Below are positions 26,284-33,697 of a stretch of 64,000 bases of DNA, in pieces. A program made the translations under genes and the position numbers. The stretch is from contig VFYV01000002.1 in the NCBI GenBank assembly GCA_016871395.1, positions 62,001 through 126,000 of the forward strand, in the 5' to 3' direction. The DNA comes from Actinomycetota bacterium. GTDB taxonomy: Bacteria > Actinomycetota > Acidimicrobiia > Acidimicrobiales > Ilumatobacteraceae. The notes under the pieces were generated by a model. It was given only the letters and a program-made list of their open reading frames with translations, made no database searches and was not told the origin of the DNA. How positions within the stretch are numbered: the stretch's first letter is position 1; every line of letters begins with the position of its first letter.

Positions 26284-26895
26284 TCACGAGAACCGCTCCC
26301 AACGGATGACCTCGGACACCGCCTTGCGATTGACCGAGGTGAATTTCTTCTCAGGAAAGCCCAGAGCGATCGATGTACCGATGTGTGCGTCGTTCGGAAC
26401 ACCGAGTTCGGCCCGGAACGCGTCGGGGGCCACGAGGTGGAAGGTCGTGAACGTGGTCCCCAACCCCAGTGCGCGCGCCGCGAGCACCAGATTCTGAGAG
26501 GCCGGGTACACGGTCGACCACACGAAGGATTCATTGGGCGCCTGCGGCGGGTAGGCGTTGAGGCCGATCACGAAAATCCAGACCGGAACATCGGCAAATC
26601 CCTCGACCAGACGACGCGCTCCGGCCATCATCTTGTCCCGCGATTCGTCCCCCGTGGGCTCACCGGAAAATCTCGCCCCCATCGTCGCGCGCACGTGGGA
26701 GGCCAGGCGCTCCTTGCGATCGCGATCTCGAACGACGACGAAGCGCCAGTTCTGGCTGTTACCGGGATTCGAGGCGTAGGTGGCCGCACGCACCACGTCG
26801 ATGATCATCTGCTCGGGCACCTCGTCGGTTTTGAGGTGACGCATGGCGATACACGTGCGCATCACCTCCCTGATGTCGTTGGACTGGTCGGACAC
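26284..26895 (-). CDS. Nitroreductase family protein
   Basis: A 203 aa FMN nitroreductase-fold protein with the phosphate-binding start TCIAMRHLKTDEVPEQ, the FMN segment YASNPGNSQNWRFVVVRD and the later ALGLGTTFTTFHL. It starts at a GTG four bases after the Rieske stop. It could act as a flavin reductase or reduce an enone. It is distinct from the nitroreductase at 13994-14632, with only the core motifs in common. Confidence 0.85.
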   Translation of the reverse strand: MSDQSNDIREVMRTCIAMRHLKTDEVPEQMIIDVVRAATYASNPGNSQNWRFVVVRDRDRKERLASHVRATMGARFSGEPTGDESRDKMMAGARRLVEGFADVPVWIFVIGLNAYPPQAPNESFVWSTVYPASQNLVLAARALGLGTTFTTFHLVAPDAFRAELGVPNDAHIGTSIALGFPEKKFTSVNRKAVSEVIRWERFS

Positions 26896-26899
26896 GACG

Positions 26900-28153
26900 T
26901 CAGGGGTTCACGATTCGGGCGACGTCGAGGCCCCGACGGAACAAGTCCGAGAGCTCCGAATCCGACGTGGTCAAGATCTCGTCCAACCATCCGTGGACGT
27001 ACTGAGCGCCTCCCTCGTTGCGACCGAAGACGAACTCGGTCTTAGCGCCGGTTTTCACCGTGCGCTGGATCTTCAATCCCGTGGCGTAGTCCTCGTCACG
27101 CACCACCATTTCGAGGAAAGCGATCTGCCTGTCGATCAACTCCACGAATTCAGGAGTCTTGGGTGCGGTGGATATGAAGTCCAGATAAGTGACGGACTCG
27201 TCGGGGTTCGCACCGGGAAAAATACGCGCCACTTGGTAAACCTTGTGTTCATCGACGTCGAAACCGGCGATCGACGCGTGAGGAAAGATGCTCCACACGC
27301 CTCCGGTGAGGATGGAGTCGGGCCATTCGTCTTGCGGGCGACTCTCCAGTTTCGCCCAGGGCCCGCGCGGTCCGGTGACCCGTTGGTGTGGACCCACGCG
27401 ATGAAAGAGCGCATCGCACGGGAAATCGGGGCCGAAGGTGTTCTTGTGCAGGATGGGCAAGTGGTAGAAGTCGACGTAACCGTCGAAGGACACTTTCCAA
27501 TTCGGACCGATCAGACGTCGCGAACCGAAATGATTCATGTCGGCGAAGTGGCAGAACTCCAACAACTCGTCGTACCCGGCGAAGAACGCGTCACAGTCGA
27601 GCGTAGACGTCGGGTTCAGGGTCACCCACACCAAACCCGCGCGCTCGGTTACCGGAAGTCTGGTGAGGCCGAGACAGGAGGTGTCCACGGAACCGAAGTC
27701 TTCCTGCTTGAAGATTCCGACCAGATCACCGTGTTGGTCGTAGACCCAGTTGTGGTAGGGGCACGCGAACCGTCGGGCCTCGCCGACTCCCTCGTCCACC
27801 AACATCGAGCCACGATGGCTGCACATGTTGACGAAGGCCCGTACCAAACTGTCGGCGCCACGCACGATCAACACCGGCATCCCGGCCACCTCGATGGCCT
27901 TGTAGGAGTTGGCCTGCTTGATCTCGGCGCTGGTGGCCAGCAAAAGCGGCACGCGCTTGAAGATCAGGTCGACCTCGCGACGCCAACGCTCGGGGTCGTA
28001 ATAGTTGGAGACCGGGATGGTGGACGTCGACTCGGTGAGATGCGTGGTGCCGGCCTTGTTGTGAGCGATCGTGCGCTCGGCCATCTGCAACAGTCGCCGG
28101 CGCGACGAACTCAACAACGCGCCGTCGGATTGTTCGCCTGTCTGCGCGGTCAT
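26900..28153 (-). CDS. Rieske non-heme iron oxygenase, alpha subunit
   Basis: A 417 aa Rieske oxygenase alpha subunit, more divergent than the other two in the window. Cluster ligands are C111/H113 (MCSHRG) and C131/H134 (CPYHNW); the catalytic iron site begins with H231 and H236 in DFYHLPILHKN. It is first in an operon with the nitroreductase and LLM flavin oxidoreductase, either of which might feed it electrons in place of a dedicated reductase. The substrate is unknown. Confidence 0.9.
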   Translation of the reverse strand: MTAQTGEQSDGALLSSSRRRLLQMAERTIAHNKAGTTHLTESTSTIPVSNYYDPERWRREVDLIFKRVPLLLATSAEIKQANSYKAIEVAGMPVLIVRGADSLVRAFVNMCSHRGSMLVDEGVGEARRFACPYHNWVYDQHGDLVGIFKQEDFGSVDTSCLGLTRLPVTERAGLVWVTLNPTSTLDCDAFFAGYDELLEFCHFADMNHFGSRRLIGPNWKVSFDGYVDFYHLPILHKNTFGPDFPCDALFHRVGPHQRVTGPRGPWAKLESRPQDEWPDSILTGGVWSIFPHASIAGFDVDEHKVYQVARIFPGANPDESVTYLDFISTAPKTPEFVELIDRQIAFLEMVVRDEDYATGLKIQRTVKTGAKTEFVFGRNEGGAQYVHGWLDEILTTSDSELSDLFRRGLDVARIVNP

Positions 28154-28218
28154 GAGAGCCCCCGATCCACGATCAGACTAGAGGCTGGCCCCGCGGTACA
28201 TGAGATGGAGGTATCCCG

Positions 28219-29160
28219 TCAGTCGTTCTGAAGCAGGTGAATGAGGCTGCTGGTATCCCAACGGCGCCCACCACGGGCCATCACCTGCGCGTAAAACTGA
28301 TCGACGAGAGCGGTCAGCGGCAAGCGGGCTCCGTTTTTCTCCGCCTCGTGCAGGCAGATGCCCAAATCCTTGCGCATCCATTCCACAGCGAAACCGAACT
28401 CGAACTCGCCCTTGGCCATCGTGTTGGCACGGTTATCCATTTGCCAACTCTGCGCCGCGCCTTTGCCGATGACATCCACCATTTTCTCCACGTCGAGCCC
28501 GGCCCGCTGCGCGAAGTTGATGCCCTCGGCCAATCCCTGCACCACGCCGGCGATGCAGATCTGGTTCACCATCTTGGCCAACTGGCCCGAGCCCACTCCA
28601 CCCATCAACTCGCACGCACGCGTGTAGGGAGCGATGACCACCTTGACCTTTTCGAACACCGCCGGGTCGTCACAACCGCACATCACGGTGAGCGCTCCGT
28701 TCTGCGCCCCGGCCTGACCGCCCGAGACCGGAGCATCGACGAAACCGACTCCGCGCTCGGCGCAAGCAGTGGCGATCTCACGGGCCATATCGGCCGAGGC
28801 CGTCGTATGGTCGACGAGGATCGAACCGGGCCTCATTCCAGCCAGCGCCCCACTGGATCCGAACACCACCTTGCGTACGTCGTCATCGTTACCCACGCAC
28901 AGCATCACGACCTCGGCGTCTTCCACCGCCTCCACCGGTGTCGGCTTGGCCAATCCTCGATGGAGAGCCACCCACGCCAAGGCCTTGGGGGCCGACCGGT
29001 TGTACACCGTGATGCGGTAGTCCGCTTTGGACAAATGTCCGGCCATTGGTGCTCCCATGACTCCGAGACCGAGGAACGCGACGCGCGGACCGGTTCCGAT
29101 CACGGGGATGGGACCAGTGGCGTCTTCGGGGGCGGGACGTGAGGTTTCGGACACGATCAC
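28219..29160 (-). CDS. NAD(P)-dependent oxidoreductase, 3-hydroxyisobutyrate dehydrogenase family
   Basis: A 313 aa beta-hydroxyacid dehydrogenase. The dinucleotide motif is FLGLGVMGAPMAGHL near residue 30, the substrate loop is DAPVSGGQAGAQNG, and the catalytic lysine is in GSGQLAKMVNQIC. It starts at GTG (29160, with a second GTG two codons on) and has ~25 residues before the Rossmann fold, longer than usual. It oxidises a 3-hydroxy acid or reduces a semialdehyde. It is divergent from the glyoxalase-like gene. Confidence 0.88.
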   Translation of the reverse strand: MIVSETSRPAPEDATGPIPVIGTGPRVAFLGLGVMGAPMAGHLSKADYRITVYNRSAPKALAWVALHRGLAKPTPVEAVEDAEVVMLCVGNDDDVRKVVFGSSGALAGMRPGSILVDHTTASADMAREIATACAERGVGFVDAPVSGGQAGAQNGALTVMCGCDDPAVFEKVKVVIAPYTRACELMGGVGSGQLAKMVNQICIAGVVQGLAEGINFAQRAGLDVEKMVDVIGKGAAQSWQMDNRANTMAKGEFEFGFAVEWMRKDLGICLHEAEKNGARLPLTALVDQFYAQVMARGGRRWDTSSLIHLLQND

Positions 29161-29201
29161 GAGTTTGGCAGGCGCGGAGGTGCCAACATGAACAACTGAC
29201 C

Positions 29202-29861
29202 ATGAGCAAGCACCTGCACATCGACCACTTGGTCTACGCCACCCCCGATTTGGCGGGAACGGTGGCTGATATCGAGGCCCGATTCGGCGTGGCTCCCCAG
29301 CCCGGCGGGGCTCACGTGGGCCTCGGAACCTTCAATGCCTTGCTCGGTCTGGGCGAGCGTACCTATCTCGAGATCATCGGACCCGACCCCGCACAACCGG
29401 CTCCCGATTTTCCCCGACCATTCGCAGTGGACACCCTCGAGCGCGCCACCTTCGTCGCCTGGTGCGCCGCCCCTCGTCGACCGTTGCCCGAAGTGGTGAG
29501 GGCGGCGCGCGAGGCCGGCTTCGATCCCGGCGACATCGTCCCCATGAGTCGTCAACGTCTGGATGGGGTGTTGGTCGAATGGACCTTGACCCTGGGGGCT
29601 CTACCCGAGAATGGGGTATTGCCGTTCTTCATCGATTGGGGCCGCACCGAGCACCCCACCCACGGACTACAGGTTGGCGGGACCCTGGTTCGCTTGGACC
29701 TCCATCACCCCCAGCCACGATCCGTCGACATGATGCTCTCCGCGGTCAGTGACGAATCGGTGCTGGGTGATGAAGAGTCGTTGATCTCACTCAACTACGC
29801 CGACCACGCCGCCATCGACGTCGAGATCCTCACCGCCAATGGACCGGTCATCTTGTCGTAG
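29202..29861 (+). CDS. VOC family (glyoxalase-like) protein
   Basis: A 219 aa vicinal-oxygen-chelate-like protein of the Glyoxalase_3 kind. The N-terminal HLHIDHLVYATPDLAGTVADIEARFGVAP and the metal residue in RTYLEIIGPDP are characteristic. The ATG at 29202 starts just before this motif. Members act as lyases, isomerases or dioxygenases; many are uncharacterised. It is a single gene ending five bases from the convergent SDR, with a hairpin at the junction. Confidence 0.75.
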   Translation: MSKHLHIDHLVYATPDLAGTVADIEARFGVAPQPGGAHVGLGTFNALLGLGERTYLEIIGPDPAQPAPDFPRPFAVDTLERATFVAWCAAPRRPLPEVVRAAREAGFDPGDIVPMSRQRLDGVLVEWTLTLGALPENGVLPFFIDWGRTEHPTHGLQVGGTLVRLDLHHPQPRSVDMMLSAVSDESVLGDEESLISLNYADHAAIDVEILTANGPVILS

Positions 29862-29862
29862 G

Positions 29863-29882
29863 ACGTCACTCCGGCGTGACGT
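29863..29882. terminator. Bidirectional hairpin between convergent genes
   Basis: Perfect 7-bp arms ACGTCAC and GTGACGT enclose TCCGGC, located between and partly over the stop codons of the convergent VOC and SDR genes. There is no T-run on either side, but the position fits a shared terminator. Confidence 0.45.
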
Positions 29883-30636
29883 AGGCGGCGGTGATTCCAC
29901 CGTCGATGATGAGTGACTGACCCGTCATCCAACTGCTCTCGTCGGAGGCCAGAAACAACGCCCCGTGGGCGATCTCGAGCGGGTCACCGAACCGCCCCAT
30001 CGGAATGTGTACGACTCGGCGGTTTCTCTTCGTGTCGTCATCGAGGAACTTGGCCAGCATCGGCGTCATGATCGGACCGGGGCACAAGGCATTGGCCCGA
30101 ATGCCCTGGCGGGCGTAGATAACGGCGATCTCCCGGGTCATCGCCAAAACCGCACCCTTGGATGCCGTGTAGGCCACCTGTGGGGTGGCGGCCCCCATGT
30201 GGGCCACGAAACTGGCCACGTTCACGATGGACCCACCACCGGAATCGAGCATCGCCGGTATCGCATAGCGGCATCCCAACAGAACACCCTTCACGTTGAT
30301 GTCCATGGTGCGTTGATACGTGTCCACCGAGGTGTTGGTGGGGCCATCATCATCGCTGAGCATCACACCGGCGTTGTTGTAGAGCACGTGCAGTCCACCA
30401 AAAGCCTCCACCGCGTGCGCGACAGCAGATTTCAACGAGGCCTCATCGCTGACGTCGCATCGCACGTAGGAGGCCTGACCACCGGCCGCGTCGATCGCAT
30501 CCACCACGTCGTCGCCATCCACCACGTCAGCCACGACCACCATGGCACCCTCACGAGCGAAGAGTTCCGATCCCACCCGGCCGAGCCCCGACGACCCGCC
30601 CGTGATCAAGGCCACTTTCCCCGACAAACGTCCCAT
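29866..30636 (-). CDS. Short-chain dehydrogenase/reductase (SDR)
   Basis: A 256 aa classical SDR. TGGSSGLG binds the cofactor, an aspartate follows beta2 (VADVVDGDD, NAD type), NNAG is present, and the catalytic Y-x3-K is in VAYTASKGAV. It resembles the glucose/3-oxoacyl or cyclohexanol dehydrogenase type, but substrate is not readable. It is expressed alone, about 157 bases downstream of the glutamine synthetase-like gene, with a hairpin between them. Confidence 0.9.
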   Translation of the reverse strand: MGRLSGKVALITGGSSGLGRVGSELFAREGAMVVVADVVDGDDVVDAIDAAGGQASYVRCDVSDEASLKSAVAHAVEAFGGLHVLYNNAGVMLSDDDGPTNTSVDTYQRTMDINVKGVLLGCRYAIPAMLDSGGGSIVNVASFVAHMGAATPQVAYTASKGAVLAMTREIAVIYARQGIRANALCPGPIMTPMLAKFLDDDTKRNRRVVHIPMGRFGDPLEIAHGALFLASDESSWMTGQSLIIDGGITAAYVTPE

Positions 30637-30695
30637 GATGCTCCTCGTCCTCGCTTGCGCACGCTACTTCCTGGGCGAGAGGCCGATTCCGTATC

Positions 30696-30723
30696 GGCAC
30701 CACGAGCCCGTGCTCGTGGCGCC
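30696..30723 (-). terminator. Hairpin between glutamine synthetase-like and SDR genes
   Basis: A strong inverted repeat of 12-bp arms with a single A-C mismatch; the inner eight pairs CCACGAGC/GCTCGTGG are perfect around a 4-base loop. It sits in the 157-base gap between two minus-strand genes. It may terminate the upstream gene or be an operator for the SDR. No T-tract. Confidence 0.45.
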
Positions 30724-30793
30724 GAGCAGTGCAACTTCCTGATCCCGCACCATGGATGCGCTGGTTGGATCGTTCGCTCGTTGTCAAGCGGAT

Positions 30794-32170
30794 TCAGATG
30801 CGCTCGAAGTAACGCTTCATCTCCCAATCGGTGACGGTGTCATTGAAGTCCTCCCACTCAGCCTCGGCTGAGCGCAGTATCCAATGGTGCACCTCGTCTC
30901 CGAAGCATTCACGCGCGATGGCGCTGTCTCGCCACAAATCGATGGCGTCGGGGAGGTTCCACGGAATGCGCCCGACATTGCGATCCTCATATCCGTTGCC
31001 CTCGAAAGGCGCAGCAGGCTCCAATTCGTGCCTGATCCCGTACAGGCCCCCGGCGATCGTCCCGGCGAACGCCAGGTAACTCACCGCGTCAGCGCCCGGG
31101 ATGCGATTCTCCACCCGGGTCGATGAGCCGTGACCCACCTTTCGGAAGCCCACGGTTCGGTTGTCGATGCCCCACCCGATTCCCGTCGGCGCCCAAGAGC
31201 CGGGTTTGAAACGTCGATAACTGTTGACCGTGGGTGCCCATAGCAACGAAAACTCGCGCGCCGAGGCGATCTGTCCGGCGACGAATCGCCTGAACAATGT
31301 GCTGGCCCCGTGGTCACCGTCGACATCGGCGAACAGTGCCGTGGCCCCGTCCATCGACCAAAGACTGGCGTGAACGTGGCATGACGACCCGACGTCCGAC
31401 ATGGACGGCTTGGCCATGAAAGTCACCGACCGTCCGTGAGCGGCGGCGATCTCCTTGGTTGCGTTCTTGTACACCTGATTGCGATCCGCCATCTCCAAAG
31501 GGGTCGAGTACGAGAGGTTGATCTCGTGCTGACCACGACCGGCCTCCCCCTTGGAGAACTCCACCGGGACCCCCGCGCCCTCCAAGGCCCGCCGAATGTC
31601 CCCGATCACGTATTCGTCGCGCGTGGTTTGCAAGATGTTGTAGTCCTCGGCGTTGGCGGAGTGGGTTCGCAGGCCGGAGTAGCCACGCGAGTGGGCCTCC
31701 TCGTAACTGTCGCGATACAGGTAGAACTCGATCTCGCTTCCAACCATCGGTTGGTAGCCCATTTTTTCCGCAGCCTCGACTTGTCGGCGAAGGATGGTTC
31801 GCGGAGCCACCTCGACCAAGTCACCCGTCTCGACGGAAAAGAGATCACACATGACCAAAGCGGTCTTGGGCACCCACGGCAGAACTCGCACGGTGTCCCA
31901 GTCGGCACGCGCAAGCATGTCGCCATAACCCTTGTCGAAACTGGAGAATCGAAAGCCGGTGGCGGGATCGTTCTCGATGTTGCACGTGAGGAGATAGTCG
32001 CAATTCTCCGTTCCGTGATCCGCCACGTGTTCGACGAAGAAACGACCCGAGGTACGTTTGCCGGTCAGACGTCCGTAACGATCGACGAATCCCATCACCA
32101 CCGAATCGATGGAGCCTTGATCGATGAGGGCGGTCAGCTCGTCGCGGGAAATCTTCGGACGGGGCAACAT
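30794..32170 (-). CDS. Glutamine synthetase family protein
   Basis: A 458 aa GS-fold ligase of the kind that includes gamma-glutamylpolyamine and other gamma-glutamyl ligases. Active-site segments are VGSEIEFYLY, GQHEINLSY, SSCHVHAS and NSYRRFKPGSWAPTG. It lacks the adenylylation-type context of a housekeeping GlnA, and NSYRRFKPGSWAP differs from the usual GlnA NSYKRLVPGYEAP. It would join glutamate to ammonia or an amine using ATP. It stands alone next to carD; polyamine or amine catabolism is a reasonable guess only. Confidence 0.85.
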   Translation of the reverse strand: MLPRPKISRDELTALIDQGSIDSVVMGFVDRYGRLTGKRTSGRFFVEHVADHGTENCDYLLTCNIENDPATGFRFSSFDKGYGDMLARADWDTVRVLPWVPKTALVMCDLFSVETGDLVEVAPRTILRRQVEAAEKMGYQPMVGSEIEFYLYRDSYEEAHSRGYSGLRTHSANAEDYNILQTTRDEYVIGDIRRALEGAGVPVEFSKGEAGRGQHEINLSYSTPLEMADRNQVYKNATKEIAAAHGRSVTFMAKPSMSDVGSSCHVHASLWSMDGATALFADVDGDHGASTLFRRFVAGQIASAREFSLLWAPTVNSYRRFKPGSWAPTGIGWGIDNRTVGFRKVGHGSSTRVENRIPGADAVSYLAFAGTIAGGLYGIRHELEPAAPFEGNGYEDRNVGRIPWNLPDAIDLWRDSAIARECFGDEVHHWILRSAEAEWEDFNDTVTDWEMKRYFERI

Positions 32171-32198
32171 GGGGTCACGCTACCCAGAGCCGACGCAC

Positions 32199-33041
32199 CT
32201 ACTTCTTCTTGGCTGCGGGAGCCTTCTTGGCCGGGGTCTTTTTCTCTGAGAGAGCCTTCTTCACGACCGGAGCCTTCTTCGCCGGAGCCTTCTTCACGAC
32301 CGGAGCCTTCTTCACGACCGGAGCCTTCTTCACGACCGGAGCCTTCTTCGCAACAGGAGCCTTCTTCGCCGGGGCCTTGGTCGGGGCCGCCTTCTTCGCT
32401 GCGGGGGCCGGGGTCGAAGCGGCCTTCTTCGCTGCGGGGGCCTTGGTCGGTACCGCCTTCGGCCCGCCCTCGTCGTCGCCCTCGTCGTCGCCCTCGTCCC
32501 ACATCGGCGTCTTGGCCACGGGGGTCTTGGCCGCCTTCAACGGCTTCAACACGCCCTTGGCCAGGGCGTCATCCAGATAGGCCTCGGCCTCCTCGGGCGT
32601 CACCTTCAAGGCCGGAGCAATCTCCGAGATGAGGTTCACGCGGGCTCGCTCGTACATGGTGCGCTCGGCCGCGGACAACGACGCATCACGGTTACGGGAA
32701 GCCAAGTTTCGCACCACTTCGGCCACCTGATACACGTCGCCACTCTTCAACTTCTCTTGGTGATTCTTGAAACGACGACTCCAATTCGACGGAACGCGCG
32801 GATCAGCTTTGGCCAACACCGCCACCAGGTCCTCGAGCTCGTCGGGTGAAACCGGTGGACGCACACCGACTTCATCCACCTTGGCCATGGGGACCAACAG
32901 GTCCATGTCCCCGATCACGGCCTTCAAGATCAGGTAATCCTGCAACTTGCCGATCTTGAGCGGATCGATCTTCTGGATGGCGACGACTCTGCACGCACCG
33001 TGCTGGGGATAGATGACCGTGTCACCCTTCTTGAACTTCAC
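32199..33041 (-). CDS. carD: CarD family transcriptional regulator with histone-H1-like tail
   Basis: A 280 aa protein. Residues 1-163 form a complete CarD: the RNA-polymerase-interaction domain (MKFKKGDTVIYPQHGACRVV) and a helical DNA-binding part with the conserved tryptophan in VPSNWSRRFK (W87). CarD stabilises open promoter complexes, notably at rRNA promoters. After an acidic patch (182-193) comes a ~85-residue Lys/Ala/Pro tail with KKAPVV repeats to the C-terminus, like histone H1 or bacterial nucleoid proteins. Typical CarD is ~160 aa, so the tail is an addition. GTG start with GAGG seven bases upstream. Confidence 0.92.
   Translation of the reverse strand: MKFKKGDTVIYPQHGACRVVAIQKIDPLKIGKLQDYLILKAVIGDMDLLVPMAKVDEVGVRPPVSPDELEDLVAVLAKADPRVPSNWSRRFKNHQEKLKSGDVYQVAEVVRNLASRNRDASLSAAERTMYERARVNLISEIAPALKVTPEEAEAYLDDALAKGVLKPLKAAKTPVAKTPMWDEGDDEGDDEGGPKAVPTKAPAAKKAASTPAPAAKKAAPTKAPAKKAPVAKKAPVVKKAPVVKKAPVVKKAPAKKAPVVKKALSEKKTPAKKAPAAKKK
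32254..32358 (-). repeat. Tandem 18-bp repeats in the carD tail
   Basis: Units reading GCCTTCTTCACGACCGGA on the plus strand occur at 32254, 32287, 32305 and 32323, with shortened or varied units at 32272 and 32341. They encode the KKAPVV steps of the CarD tail. Exact tandem copies suggest recent slippage and possible length variation. Confidence 0.85.
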
Positions 33042-33067
33042 GCCAACCTCACTTCTTCACCGGCGAC

Positions 33068-33089
33068 GCCCCACATCATGATGTTGGGC
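33068..33089. promoter_or_regulatory. Palindrome in the carD leader
   Basis: A 22-bp palindrome with a perfect 12-bp core ACATCATGATGT, one mismatched pair, then four more matching pairs (GCCC/GGGC) on each side. It lies 27-48 bases upstream of the carD start, probably at or just after the transcription start. It could be an operator or a 5' leader hairpin. Confidence 0.5.
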
Positions 33090-33097
33090 AGACCGAG

Positions 33098-33128
33098 AGT
33101 GTACGACCAGGGAGGGACGAACGGACAA
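33098..33128 (-). promoter_or_regulatory. Possible carD promoter
   Basis: On the minus strand a TTGTCC (-35-like) and TACACT (-10-like) are separated by 19 bases, placing the start point next to the palindrome. The spacing is a little long, so this is a weak prediction. Confidence 0.3.
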
Positions 33129-33187
33129 GCAAACGACCCCCAAAGGCGACCGAATCCACACTGTTCGCGCCCTCGACACGTCGCGAA

Positions 33188-33565
33188 TCAGGGGTCGACG
33201 GTCTCCTTGCGACGGAACAAAGAGAACTCGTTGCCCTCAGGGTCGCACATCACTTGAAACCAGTTCCCCGATTCTTGGACCGGAACGCCGACCTTGACGG
33301 CGCCGCTTGCCGTCGATACCTCCACGGCAGCCTCGGTGTCCGCCACGTCCGAATCCAGTTGCACGCGATTCTTCACGACCTTGTCCTCCGGCACCTGCTG
33401 AAATCCGACAAAGCCGAATCCGGAGACGATTTCGACCACGATGTAGTCGTCGTCATGCGGCTCCGACTCGAGATCGCCGTCCACCAGTGTGCGCCGGAAT
33501 TCCGCCAGTCGCGCGGGATCGTGGCAGTCGACAGTGACGGCAAGTGGCGCCGTCAAGGTCGGCAT
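33188..33565 (-). CDS. VOC family (glyoxalase-like) protein
   Basis: A 125 aa single-domain glyoxalase-like protein (Glyoxalase_6 style). It begins TLTAPLAVTVDCHDPARLAEF and ends WFQVMCDPEGNEFSLFRRK, with the family's terminal metal-glutamate position in NEFSLF. The ATG at 33565 is preferred because it starts the fold; a GTG ten codons earlier adds only an Arg-rich stretch. It lies between carD and the tRNA gene. Such proteins are often of unknown function. Confidence 0.75.
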   Translation of the reverse strand: MPTLTAPLAVTVDCHDPARLAEFRRTLVDGDLESEPHDDDYIVVEIVSGFGFVGFQQVPEDKVVKNRVQLDSDVADTEAAVEVSTASGAVKVGVPVQESGNWFQVMCDPEGNEFSLFRRKETVDP

Positions 33566-33606
33566 GCGACGTCGATATCTCCGGCGCGGATTCACGTGTC
33601 AGCACT

Positions 33607-33683
33607 TGGCGCCCTCGGCACGATTCGAACGTGCGCGCTACGGATTAGAAGGCCGTTGCTCTATCCAACTGAGCTACGAGGGC
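33607..33683 (-). tRNA. tRNA-Arg (anticodon TCT)
   Basis: A 77-nt cloverleaf read on the minus strand. Acceptor stem GCCCTCG/CGAGGGC, D-arm GCTC-AGTTGGATA-GAGC, anticodon loop CTTCTAA with TCT, and T-arm GCACG-TTCGAAT-CGTGC are all intact. The discriminator is G and the CCA end is encoded in the DNA. It decodes AGA/AGG arginine codons, which are rare in this GC-rich sequence. It lies between the VOC gene and cinA. Confidence 0.97.
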
Positions 33684-33697
33684 TATCCACCCGCAGG

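Noticed and set aside
26271..26534. Possible 88-codon N-terminal extension of the LLM oxidoreductase
   Set aside because: It lies inside the upstream nitroreductase gene and has Arg/Pro/Ser-rich composition; the family start is MTGVGLCLP.
32254..32358. Direct repeats suggestive of a CRISPR-like or other repeat array
   Set aside because: They are in-frame coding repeats of the CarD tail, with no spacers and no cas genes.
33607..33683. tRNA-Arg as the attachment site of an integrated element
   Set aside because: No integrase or phage gene is present and no second copy of the tRNA 3' end was noticed in the window; kept only as a low-interest idea.
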